In this document: positions 21,519-31,016 of the stretch, piece after piece
Position numbering within the stretch: position 1 is the stretch's first letter
Layout of the letters: the number at the start of each line of letters is the position of its first letter
Assembly: GCA_037042185.1 (NCBI GenBank)
Contig: JAXQJY010000029.1
Coordinates: 1-64,000 of the forward strand
DNA: 64,000 bases
Direction: 5' to 3'
From: Sordariomycetes sp. S80-01Y
Taxonomy: Eukaryota > Ascomycota > Sordariomycetes
Program-made: the position numbers and the translations under genes
Notes under the pieces: generated by a model
What the model saw: only the letters and a program-made list of their open reading frames with translations
Databases searched by the model: none
What the model was told of the DNA's origin: nothing

Positions 21519-23615
21519 ATGGACTTCCTCTCTGCTACCTCGGCCAAAGTTGCGCTGCTGTCAGCCATCGCTGGTCGCGTGGCGGCTGACAAGCCGCACC
21601 ATGTCGATCTTGGGTCATATCAAGAAGGTGACCTTGGCGATACTCCTACCCAGGAATTCCACTCCTCCAATATTAAGGCCTCTGTCTATCAGGTCAATTA
21701 CTGGGACGCCGACAAGATCGATACTGACAGGCCTTACATGTTCACCACTGGCAAGACCGGGAAATGGGGCCCTGCAATCTACTCCTCCAAGGACCTGAGT
21801 CTGATCTGGGCTGATAACCACTACAATGGCCTCTCTCAAACTGCCAGGACCTGGGACAGCTGGAGGGGTCACAAGCGGGTCATGTCCACATATTCGGACG
21901 GCCGTGTCCGCGTCTACGACCAGAGCTACAACCCCATCTACGTTTTTGACGGTCGTGGAGATTTGGAGGGCGTGGTCCCCGACTCTCACGAGGCCATGCT
22001 TACTGATGACGGCAACATCCTAATGTTCCTCTGTCCTGCCCGTGACGCTGATTTGACCAAAGTCGGCGGCCCAAGGGAGGGCAAAATCGGCGACTGCACA
22101 ATCCAGGAGATCGAGCCAGACTCTGGCGAAGTCCTATTTCAATGGGCTACCAGCGACTACTTCCGGCCCGAGGACAGTGCCTGGCCCTTTTCCAACGAGA
22201 AAGTTTGGGACTACTGCCACATGAATGCAGTGGAGAAGGTTTGGCCTGCTTGTTATCCGTTTAATGCAGTGGGGATACACACTTACTGCTAGTTAACAGA
22301 CCGCCGAGGGCAACTATCTCGTCAGCTACCGCCACCTGAGCACCGTCATTATGATCGACGGCAAGACTAAAGAGGTTCTCTGGGTCATGTGGGGGAAGTT
22401 AAACATGTTCACAGATGTCACCGAGGGCAATAGTACTGCCAATTTCGCCTTCCAGCACGATGCCCGCGTCTCCGGTCAGAATCGTTTTACCCTTTTTGAC
22501 AACCACCAGGCCGCCCATAACGGCTTCTGCGAAGACCATGGAGGCCCCTGTTCCCGGGGTCTAGAGGTCGAATATGACCCCGTAACGAAGACTGTCTGGG
22601 TGCTCAACGAGTGGTGGCACCCTCAGAGCATCATCAGCGCCTCCCGTGGTGGTACTCAGAGGACCCCGAATGGCAATGTAATTGTTGCTTGGGGCCAGAA
22701 CCCCATGTACACAGAGTACGCTCCCGATGGAGAGCTAGTCATGGATGTCCAGCGCGGCCGCGTGAGGGACATAAAGCACGGAATCGTTGGTGTCAACAGC
22801 TATCGAATATGGAAGGGAGAATGGGAGGGCGACCCGCCCTGGGGCCCCAACATTGCGTGTGACCCTGATGACACCGGTCGCTCCGTATATGTCTCGTGGA
22901 ATGGGGCCACCAAGGTCGATAAATGGGTTATGGTAGGGCACCTGAGAATTGTAGACTTTTCACGTTTGTTGTTAACTATATCATAGTTGATGTCAGACAA
23001 TATGATTGACCTCAATGGTGCCGAAAAAGTTGTCGCCCAATCTCCTCGGAATGGCTTCGAGACCCGATTCAAACTGGACCATTACCTCGACTACGTACGC
23101 ATTGCTGCCCTAGACCCTCAAGGCAAGATTATTGGTGCAACTCCAGCCGTTGATACACGGTCCCGGGAGACCATTGTTCTCGATTATAATGTCACCGAGG
23201 TTACCCGTGCAGGAGCCACCATCGTCTCCGGGGTTCCGTCGTCCGCAAGCCTGTCGATGCCAACAGGAACGACAGGGACGGGACCCTTCCACGAGCCAGT
23301 GAAGACAGCCGGGGAGCCTTCCGTTGCTGGCACAGATGCTCCCTTCGAGCCGATGAATAAAGCTGATAGATCCCCTGTTTCTGACTACATTCTGAGCGGC
23401 TCCCTCATTTGCTTCATTATGGTAGCGTAAGAAACATAGCCATTGATCATTATCCAGAGCTCCAGACGCTAATACTGCATGGTTATAGTAGCCTGATCTT
23501 CTATATTCGCCAGAGGAAAGCATCCAAAATGCGGCAAACCAACGGATCTATCTCAGAAATATCTTATGGCCTATTAACGAACAGGGACTCGTGCAGTTTT
23601 AACGAGACACGTTGA
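21519..23615 (+). CDS. arylsulfotransferase (ASST family), membrane-anchored
   Basis: 639 residues, four exons (21519-22238, 22300-22932, 22987-23426, 23489-23615). The family (Arylsulfotran_2) moves sulfate between phenolic esters without PAPS in bacterial relatives; the fungal members are little studied. Recognisable features are an N-terminal signal-like hydrophobic segment (1-23), SDGRVRVYDQSY, the histidine-bearing DSHEAMLTDDGN and CHMNAVEKTAEGNYLVSYRH, and FQHDAR...FDNHQA. Splicing of intron 1 restores HMNAVEKTAEGN; its donor, GTTTGG, is weak. Intron 3 (GTAAGA donor, CTAAT branch) joins SLICFIMVA to SLIFYIRQRK, making one C-terminal membrane helix followed by basic residues. Without it the helix would be cut by a stop at 23428-23430. 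The topology suggests an extracytoplasmic catalytic domain with a short cytosolic tail. The start is the ATG at 21519; the longer frame begins with GTG. Confidence 0.87.
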
Positions 23616-24703
23616 GGCTAGGGTTGTATTTGGAGTATATCTTACTGAATTGACCCTAGCTATAAAAGCCGTAGCTATAGTAACTATAGCTATCGTGTTA
23701 CCACCCAACATGAGTCCTACAGGTGTCCTTGGAATAATCCCAACATCTTACATCCATCTACAAACCCTCCACTACAGCATTGCATGGGCTCATCTGGGGT
23801 ACTACTACTGATTTGGGGGCTTCAAGATCAGAAAAATCACCAAAAGCTCCCTGCGATTTTCACAAGCACATCTGTTGCATAGTCCTCACGAATCACCCAC
23901 ATTCCTAGATACAACTCAGCTTCAAGTCGCTTCACAACGTTTAATTGCCTAGCAATCACATAACTTCAGGACTCGACTGGGTTGACTACCAAGTCTCGCA
24001 CTTCTAGCAACTCGGTGTGGAAGTTAAGATCTGCACGAAAGCCCTCTGTACGCGTGCTGTGAGGCGGCGCGAGAGAAAGGCCAACATGAGGCGCACACGA
24101 CAAGGCAACGACGGCAACTGTCCCCGCTTCAAGCATCATGGCGTGCTAGTCCGACAGGTGGAAACATTTTGTCAGATTTCGTTTTCATCTTCTAGGTCCA
24201 GTCCTCAGGGCAGAGCTGAACGTCCGTAGATGGGAGTTGAAGCCAGGGTTGAACGCGCGCTATGCGGGGAGATGTTGATCACTTTGCCCAGGCCAATTAT
24301 CCACCACAAAGCCACCACGTGCGTCGGCTTTTCCATGCTGCACCATTCTAGATGCTTACCAGTACCCCTGAGAAGACCACAGAGGACCCCGGGAGACCAG
24401 AAGATTTGACAGCGCCATCGTATACTGTTCAAGGCATGAGGAAGCTGATTTATTTTTAGGTGATGGAGCTGAACCCCCCGGTCGGTTTTATTGTACCTTG
24501 CGAGATTCGCGGAGGCGAAATGGGCCGTATTATTCGCACGGAACCCTAGGCCACTTTGCCTAACGCAGAAAGCAACACGACGATCGTCCCTAAGAAATCC
24601 TTATTTAAGATTGTATGAAAGGCTTGCCAGCTTTTCAGAAGAGGGAAAGCTACCCGCCAAAAGATTCTTACTTGAGACAGTGCAAACCTTGAAGTCATTA
24701 AGA
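23616..24703. other. spacer before sialidase gene
   Basis: No gene supported. A frame open through 24491-24703 joins the sialidase in frame but has no ATG near its upstream end, so it is treated as leader/promoter. Confidence 0.5.
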
Positions 24704-25960
24704 ATGGCTTTCTCCCGTAGCTCTTTCATTTGGCTGTTTGCCGCCCTATTTACCCTTGTTGCCGTAGCTCATCCGGCGGCCTTGACCAACGTCGATGACC
24801 CTGCCCAGGATGCCGCGCAGTATCACAAGGAGTTTGCTCTCTTCAGGAGCGCAAACATGGCCAATGCCGACAAGCTCTCCAGCGGCATCGGCTTCCACTC
24901 TTTCCGCATCCCCGCTGTCGTCACCACCTCGACCGGCCGCATTCTGGCCTTCGCCGAGGGCCGCCGCCATGACAACCGCGACTACGGTGACATCAACCTC
25001 GTCTACAAGCGCACAAAGACGACGAGTGACCACGGCTCCGACCTTAGTGACTGGGAGGGTCTACAGGAGGTTGTTGGCAAGGGCGACGGCACCTGGGGCA
25101 ATCCCACACCTGTTGTTGATGGCGAGACTATTTACCTCTTCATGAGTTGGAATAGCGGAGCTTACAGTCAGAATGGAGGCGATACTCTACCGGACGGGAC
25201 TGTCACCAAGCCCGTTGACTCATCCTGGGAGGGAAGACGCCACCTCTACCTGACCACGAGCGCCGACGATGGCAAGACATGGTCCGAGCCCGAGGACGTA
25301 ACTAAAGAGCTTACCCCCGACGGTCAGGCTTGGGATGCCGTCGGTCCTGGAAATGGAATCATTCTTACCTCTGGCGAGCTCGTCGTTCCTGCCCAGGGAA
25401 GAAACATTGTTGGTACTGGCAAGCCTGGCAAACGCACCTGGAAGTACCAAGCCCTTCAGGGCGCCGGCTCCGAGGGTACAGTAGCCCAAACTCCCGACGG
25501 CAAACTTTACCGCAACGACCGTTCCTCCAAGAAGGACGGCTACCGCAAAGTTTCCAGAGGAGACCTGGGGTCCTTTTCTTCCTTCGAGCTGGATGGTGGC
25601 CTTCCAGACCCTGGCTGCGAGGGTTCCACGCTTCTGTACAACCGCGCCGACGATAAGGGGCCTGCACGTGTTGTCTTCATGAACTCTGCCGACAGGGCAA
25701 GCAGACGGAAAATGCGCGTGCGCATCAGCTACGATGATGATGCGGCCAAGTGGAACTATGGCCGTAAGCTGTCGGATGCGCCGGTGTCTGGGGCTGGTAA
25801 CGAGGGTGGATACTCCAGCATGACGAAGACGGCGGACTGGAAGATTGGCGCCCTGGTTGAGACGGACTTTTACCAGACTGGCGGGTCCAAAGATGACTAT
25901 CGGGCGATTATTTGGAAGAGATTCAATTTAAGCTGGATCCTGAATGGTCCTGATAATTGA
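24704..25960 (+). CDS. secreted GH33 exo-sialidase / KDNase-like
   Basis: 418 residues, no intron. A signal peptide (1-22, ending VAHPAA) is followed by a six-bladed sialidase propeller: FRIP with the first triad arginine (67-70), an acidic RRHDNRDYGDINLV segment in the general-acid region, the Asp-box SADDGKTW, a second box-like SYDDDAAKW, and GGYSSM, placed like the catalytic tyrosine region. It removes terminal sialic acid from glycans. The related Aspergillus fumigatus enzyme prefers KDN, so KDN is a possible substrate here. Length is close to that enzyme (about 400). Such genes are patchy in fungi and intronless here, in keeping with transfer from bacteria (inference). It follows the sulfatase and sulfotransferase on the same strand, together suggesting use of acidic or sulfated conjugates. 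Confidence 0.92.
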   Translation: MAFSRSSFIWLFAALFTLVAVAHPAALTNVDDPAQDAAQYHKEFALFRSANMANADKLSSGIGFHSFRIPAVVTTSTGRILAFAEGRRHDNRDYGDINLVYKRTKTTSDHGSDLSDWEGLQEVVGKGDGTWGNPTPVVDGETIYLFMSWNSGAYSQNGGDTLPDGTVTKPVDSSWEGRRHLYLTTSADDGKTWSEPEDVTKELTPDGQAWDAVGPGNGIILTSGELVVPAQGRNIVGTGKPGKRTWKYQALQGAGSEGTVAQTPDGKLYRNDRSSKKDGYRKVSRGDLGSFSSFELDGGLPDPGCEGSTLLYNRADDKGPARVVFMNSADRASRRKMRVRISYDDDAAKWNYGRKLSDAPVSGAGNEGGYSSMTKTADWKIGALVETDFYQTGGSKDDYRAIIWKRFNLSWILNGPDN

Positions 25961-26434
25961 TAAGCTGGAGCATTGCTAACAGCAATGGGTTTCTTCCAGA
26001 GACGCCAGGATGATTGTCGTTCCTATTAAGAGCCCCCTCTTTCCATCTCCTTCTTGAGGACCATTAACCTCGACCGTCCCTTCCTATACTTTAGGCCTAC
26101 CACGTTCTCTTGATATACCCTGCACTTCCCTTTTCTATTGATCATAAACACTCACATCTAGATGCTCAGTTCCCAATCTTATCCGTGTGCTTCCCGGCGC
26201 CATCTTACGTAATCTAACTGCCGCCTCCCCGTACTTCCCTTTCTCATTGAGCACCCTTACATAGTGCATTGCCTTACGCGTATACAGAAATGTTCACCGA
26301 TCAGCTTCTGCTGGGCCCGACTTAAGAGCACCCTTAGCCAGCGCCTCGGCCTTTTCAAGTTTTGGGTCGTCCGGAGAAGCGTATTAACACAACAGGTTCC
26401 TAACCAGGAAACTCAGGGAGGCTAGAACGTTTGT
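25961..26434. other. spacer after sialidase gene
   Basis: 3' region, pyrimidine-rich around 26030-26170. No gene seen. Confidence 0.4.
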
Positions 26435-27130
26435 TTACTCGCGGATCTTGGCGGCTATGAAGTCGGCAAGCTCTTTGATTATGATTTTGCCTTGGGCATG
26501 GTCGCCTTGCAGTGTAAGTATGTATCCTAGTGGCTAACCGGTGGATGCGTCCAGGGATGTTCGGGTTCTAGAACCTGTTTGCGGCCGTCCATAGGATATC
26601 CCTGCGGCTTATACAGTTTCGTCGAACATGTCTTGGTGGCGTCGAGAACCCGGGGGTGTATTACGATTTGAACACGTTTGAGTACGCTCCTACGTTTCTT
26701 GTGTTTGTCCTCGGCTATGTCGCATTTACCCTTATCACCGCCGAAGACGGGGTAATTCATACTATCATGAGCATTCTCAGATGGCTTTATCCCATCAGCT
26801 TGGTTTTGGCCATCAACTCGCCTCCTTAGAGTAGTTCTGCATTAATGTTTTGGCCTTGTTGATGAGGTATCCAACCCACATCGTGATAGTTGCTCGTCGT
26901 GTCGGGATGGTCTTCGCTATGAATGAGCAGTATGTTGCGTTTTAGCTCCTCTACTTCTCTATAATTACCCTGAATCTCACAGATGTATCCTAGTGTGGCC
27001 GCAAGTCTCCAGCTGCTGCTCCTCGGGGATACTCGGACAAGTCGCGATGGTTCCCCGGACAAGGTTTTCTGCCTCAGTGAACTTATCTAATTTCCAAAGC
27101 TGGAAGGTGAGTTTAGCTGCGAACCGGGGT
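26435..27130 (-). pseudogene. decayed tetratricopeptide-repeat (NLR-type) gene fragment
   Basis: The minus strand holds several worn TPR units of the kind found at the end of fungal NLR/kinesin-light-chain-like proteins. One reads LGYICEIQGNYREVEELKR...SEDHPDT near 26995-26890, another GDKGKCDIAEDKHKKR...HPRVLDATKT near 26740-26630, and a last GYILTLQGDHAQGKIIIKEL ends with a stop at 26435. The units sit in different frames with internal stops, so the gene is dead. No NB-ARC/NACHT domain is left in the window. Confidence 0.6.
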
Positions 27131-27892
27131 TACTCTCCCTAATCACCCATGGTGATAGCCACAATACGCGTTCACTGCTTCAGCAATCTCCTTAATACGT
27201 GCTGATACTACCTCTCGAATTGACACCTATGCGGCGCTCGGATTTAGATCGCAACAGTCCCGCATCAGGACCGTATTTTATAAAGTAGCTGTGTTTCGAG
27301 CTCTGGCTGATGACTTTGGTGACATTAGTGCAATCGTCATGCTTAATGCCCCGAGTGGCACAAAATTGCTCAGTATGTGTACCACGCCTAACAGAATAGA
27401 GCTAAACTTGATATACCATGGGAAAGAATGCGCGCCTTTTGTTCAATTGAGTTTATTTGCTGTGCGGGGTCGAAATCTTGGTTGCGTTAGCACACGGCTT
27501 AGTATCGGTGTCGCACACCGGTGCACCAGCAAGAAGTGTAGGTGAAGTGATACTCACATACATTATCCTTCAGGTTCTTGGAGGATGAGATTTACTTGAC
27601 ACAACATGTGGTGTATCGCCATCGCTTGATGAAGGGGAAATGCTGATCTGACGCTATGTCAATAGATCCCGTACGATTATTAGTGCAAGGCATATACTCA
27701 GCGGCGCCTGTTGTATGATAGCACCGACGGCCCTCCCACACTGAGATTATATCTCAATACAACTAGTAACAAATTCCATTATTGTGGGACTAGTCTTACT
27801 AAACCATTTACGTGACTAGACTTCTATTCATCCATTCTTAAGTGCTTAGTGCAATGCGTCTTATGGAGTCATCTCGATCCGCACGTGTCTAC
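27131..27892. other. spacer left of surface-protein gene
   Basis: May include further worn parts of the dead TPR gene near its left end, but I recognise no motif. Otherwise nothing seen. Confidence 0.4.
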
Positions 27893-28855
27893 TTACAGAA
27901 GAAGGGCCAACCCAGCAAGGGAAGCTACCCCAACAACAGACTTTATCCCACTTGCAGCACTCCAAGTAACCCCCATGTCCTTCACATCGTCCCCAGAACG
28001 CGAGCCCGAGCCGCCAGCCTCCTGGCCATCGTTATCCTGGTCTTCTTTTCTAAATGCCAGAGTTACAACAGGCATGTACTCGAGCAGGCTATAATCTAAA
28101 AAATTGGTTACGTCTGGATCCAGACTCGTGACCACAGTTGAGACCACTCGCGTCGGACCCACGTCCGTGATGATGTCCCCCGTGATGGTCTCCCCGTCGT
28201 AGGTAAATGTTGCTGGCAGAACCGAAACTCCATCAACAACAAGAACCTTGCATAAGCTTGAAGAGGCCAAGTATGACCTTGGAATGGATGTATGACACAT
28301 CGCCACTCCGGGACTGATGGAATAGCCGCTGGGTTTGTTAGGCTGGGCTGGGCTGGTCTCAGGTTTTTGGAATGCAATGCCTTACCTTGGGCAGCAGAGA
28401 GCGGCAGTCTCCTCTTTATCCAAGGCCTGGGCGAATATGTGCTCGGGTGGGTTTCTGATAGGAGCCATTGTTGTAGTACCGACGATATGAGCGTCGTAAA
28501 CGCCACCACTAGTGCTGAGATCGCCAGCCGCGTTTTTCGCAGCTATGCCTACAGTCTCCCAGCCAGATGGGCAGTGGATGCCCGGGGAATAGTATGCAAA
28601 CCCTGCAAACGCAGCGTTTGGGCTCTGGGTGGTCAGCGCAGCAAACTTCTCGTCCGCCTTTGCTCCGGAGGGAACGCAGTCGCCCACATCCGCGACATCA
28701 CAATCGACGCTCCATTCGGGCCAGTAGTCCCCATCAGCGACATTAGCCAAAGCGGTCAGTGCCATGGTAGCGCATGACTGCGGGGCGGTGTAGGTGGTCG
28801 TGAGTGGACCGAGGTTGATGAACTCGTAGTTCGAGAGTGAGGTCGTGGTAGGCAT
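27893..28855 (-). CDS. uncharacterised fungal surface-type protein
   Basis: 301 residues, two exons (28855-28386, 28328-27893; intron 28329-28385, GTAAGG...CTAAC...CAG). The function is not known. The sequence has the layout of a large group of fungal proteins with YYSPGIHCPSGW and a CCPSGYS motif (restored exactly by splicing), a threonine/serine-rich N-terminus, and a hydrophobic C-terminal tail (SVVGVASLAGLALLL) like a membrane or GPI anchor. Unlike many relatives it has no clear N-terminal signal peptide at this ATG; an upstream exon could be missing, though I could not find one. A long acidic, glycine-rich linker precedes the tail. Confidence 0.75.
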
Positions 28856-29236
28856 GGTGTTGACTAGGTCTTACAGCAACCGACTCAGTGCACGATATGC
28901 GCAACCTACCCAGGAACAGCTCGAAAGACTACGGCGGAGGGTCGGGTCTTTTAAAATTCAGGCTCGACGTACTGTTTCGGTTAGCTAGCTGCCGAGTCAC
29001 AAGCTTGCAGGAGTAGCCAAAGTGCCCGAGGCCTTTGATACTCTCATTGGACCGACGGAGTCATAACAACGGTGTTGGTATTGATGCTTCATACGATTCA
29101 ATGTCGGCCAACGTTGGCGGCTTTACTTGTCCACTCCTCTCGTTTAAGGCTGGACGCCATCAACAAACCATAAAACCTCTGTCCTCTCGCCAGGGCATTC
29201 TGGTGATCTATTTTGAAGCCAAAGCAAAGATTGCAT

Positions 29237-29551
29237 ATGGCTGCAGGGAAGAGGCCATGGTGGCGTGTCAAGGTGCTGACACCGCAAGACGGCGTCTTAC
29301 TTCTGGTCCTCATTTTGATTTTAGGTTGCGCGGTCCTTTATGGGATATTGCGTATTCAGCGTATCTTGCGAAGTCAGCCTTCCGACTTGGTGTGTGGCGA
29401 TGCGCGCCAAAAGAGGCAATTGCGTATCTACCGTATCGGCTGTGGGGCTCACCCGTTGTTCCTCGCCCAAAGGAATGGGCCAAAAGTCCCCAACATTCAT
29501 CACATGGGTCAGTCTTCTACCTTAAGCCGTTCTAGTGTTGATGATTACTAG
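29237..29551 (+). CDS. possible small single-helix membrane protein
   Basis: An ATG frame of 104 residues. Residues 19-40 form one strong hydrophobic helix (GVLLLVLILILGCAVLYGIL), preceded by a basic N-terminus (KRPWWRVK) and followed by arginines. No family recognised. A second frame overlaps it, and neither has homology I can name. It is listed because such a clean helix is unusual in random DNA. Weak call. Confidence 0.25.
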   Translation: MAAGKRPWWRVKVLTPQDGVLLLVLILILGCAVLYGILRIQRILRSQPSDLVCGDARQKRQLRIYRIGCGAHPLFLAQRNGPKVPNIHHMGQSSTLSRSSVDDY

Positions 29552-29923
29552 CGTTCTCTCCCGTGTTTGGTGTGGGTTCTATTCCTGGACAGCACGCGAT
29601 GTAACAATGGCTTAATCCACCTTATGTTGATTCCATGAAGATCTTCCTCAGCTTGATCAATTATGCTTGCCAAAGACATGCCCTTGTGGTTTTCATTATG
29701 TTTTACACCTCAACCTGAACGGGAGATCGCCTTAAATTGAAGCTCACCCTGGTACTAATTTTCTCACACAGGCAGTGGCCATCAGCAATCCGAGAAAAGC
29801 GACTTAAAATTACCCCGGCTTATCTAGAGTACTCGGCACCATTGCCTGATCCACCATAGCAAAGTATTCATGGGAAGAGAGGGGACGGGAAGTCCGAACA
29901 GGAGCGTAATACTAAAATGCTAC

Positions 29924-29930
29924 ATATAAA
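29924..29930 (+). promoter_or_regulatory. TATA-like box of propeller gene
   Basis: ATATAAA, 76-82 bases before the ATG at 30006. Confidence 0.35.
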
Positions 29931-30005
29931 GCCCAGCTGCGTCCATGCTGTCTGAGGATAGCCACTGACCCACGACATAGAAAAATCCCAATAGGATCGC
30001 TCACG

Positions 30006-31016
30006 ATGCTCCTCGTCCGCCAAATTGCCGTGGCTTTTACCTCCCTTCTCATTTCCGGTCTGATATCAACGAGTCACGCGGCTGGGACTTCGGGATTCGC
30101 AGCTGTGTCCCCTGATGAGTCTCTTGTTGTGCGGGAAGTGCCACTGTCGGCTTACTTCAAGCTAAACGAGCCTTCCTACGATCTTTTTCGCCACAAAACG
30201 CTGAAGGACGACACTGTTCAGCAAAGCTTTGCGTTTGACCAAAAGAATCGGCGGCTTTTCGTAGCCCAACGCAAGAACGGGACGCCCAGCGAGGATGGGG
30301 ACCTTTGCATCACAGAGCTAGACTTTGCAGGCAACTATCTCAGCCATATGTACGTCTTGGGCGCTGGTCACGGGGTCGCCATCGGCGCCGAACCTGTTGG
30401 CTCCAGTACCTACCTGTGGACCGAGGCCAACTGCAAGAGCAATGGTTACGGAGAACGGTTAGCTCGTTTCAAATGGTCCAAGGGAGAGACTATCGATGTA
30501 GGGAGCAGTTCCGACGAAGCGACGAAGTTCAAGCCCTTTGCCGACTCCACCAATATTATTTGTAATATCAACGGTCTTGATCAATCACTTGTTTGCCGCT
30601 ACAGCTGTACACAAGGGAAATGCCTAGCCGCCTTCGACATCGCCAAGGCCAACCAGGGAGACTTCTCAAACCCCCTGTACAACGTGCCCCAGCCCGAGCT
30701 GAACGGACGGTCTGATACCTTTCAAGGCTACGTGGCTTTCGGATCCTATATCTATATCTTGAGCGGCACATCTAATGCCGTAAATGGTGGGAATCTTGAT
30801 TCGGAAGTCACCAGCGTTGACGTCAATACTGGGAAGATTCACCAGGGACCCGTCTTCACACAAGCTGGCAAGTCTTTGGAATTTAGAGAGCCGGAAGGTA
30901 TGGGCGTTTACACGACTGCAGCTGGAGAGCCACGTCTGTTTCTCGGGTTTGCATCTGGTAAAGCAGGAGATCGCCGCTCCAATCTGTTCTATAAGAACTT
31001 CCTTGTTGAAGCCTGA
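30006..31016 (+). CDS. secreted P68 RBP/TagC-like beta-propeller protein
   Basis: 336 residues, no intron. A signal peptide (1-25, ending SHAAG) is followed by a domain resembling the five-bladed propeller described for receptor-binding proteins of P68-type phages and Bacillus TagC: QQSFAFDQKNRRLFVAQ at the start, GAGHGVAIGAEP with the blade histidine, TYLWTEAN, FQGYVAFGSYIYILSG and FREPEGMGVY near the end. In bacteria and phages the fold contacts cell-wall polymers. Its role in fungi is not known; a secreted lectin-like or teichoic-acid/glycan-binding protein is possible (inference). It may derive from bacterial or phage DNA, which would fit its intronless structure. Family assignment is from motif memory. 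Confidence 0.72.
   Translation: MLLVRQIAVAFTSLLISGLISTSHAAGTSGFAAVSPDESLVVREVPLSAYFKLNEPSYDLFRHKTLKDDTVQQSFAFDQKNRRLFVAQRKNGTPSEDGDLCITELDFAGNYLSHMYVLGAGHGVAIGAEPVGSSTYLWTEANCKSNGYGERLARFKWSKGETIDVGSSSDEATKFKPFADSTNIICNINGLDQSLVCRYSCTQGKCLAAFDIAKANQGDFSNPLYNVPQPELNGRSDTFQGYVAFGSYIYILSGTSNAVNGGNLDSEVTSVDVNTGKIHQGPVFTQAGKSLEFREPEGMGVYTTAAGEPRLFLGFASGKAGDRRSNLFYKNFLVEA

Larger units (their letters stand above)
28856..30005. other. spacer with one weak small frame
   Basis: Promoter of the surface-type protein (minus) and of the propeller protein (plus). A possible small membrane protein at 29237-29551 is listed separately. Nothing else is supported. Confidence 0.4.

Noticed and set aside
24491-24703. 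71-residue extension of the sialidase
   Set aside because: It has no ATG at its start and would bury the signal peptide that begins at 24704.
29035-29535. 166-codon frame overlapping the small membrane-protein candidate
   Set aside because: No recognisable features; composition looks random. At most one of the two overlapping frames can be real.
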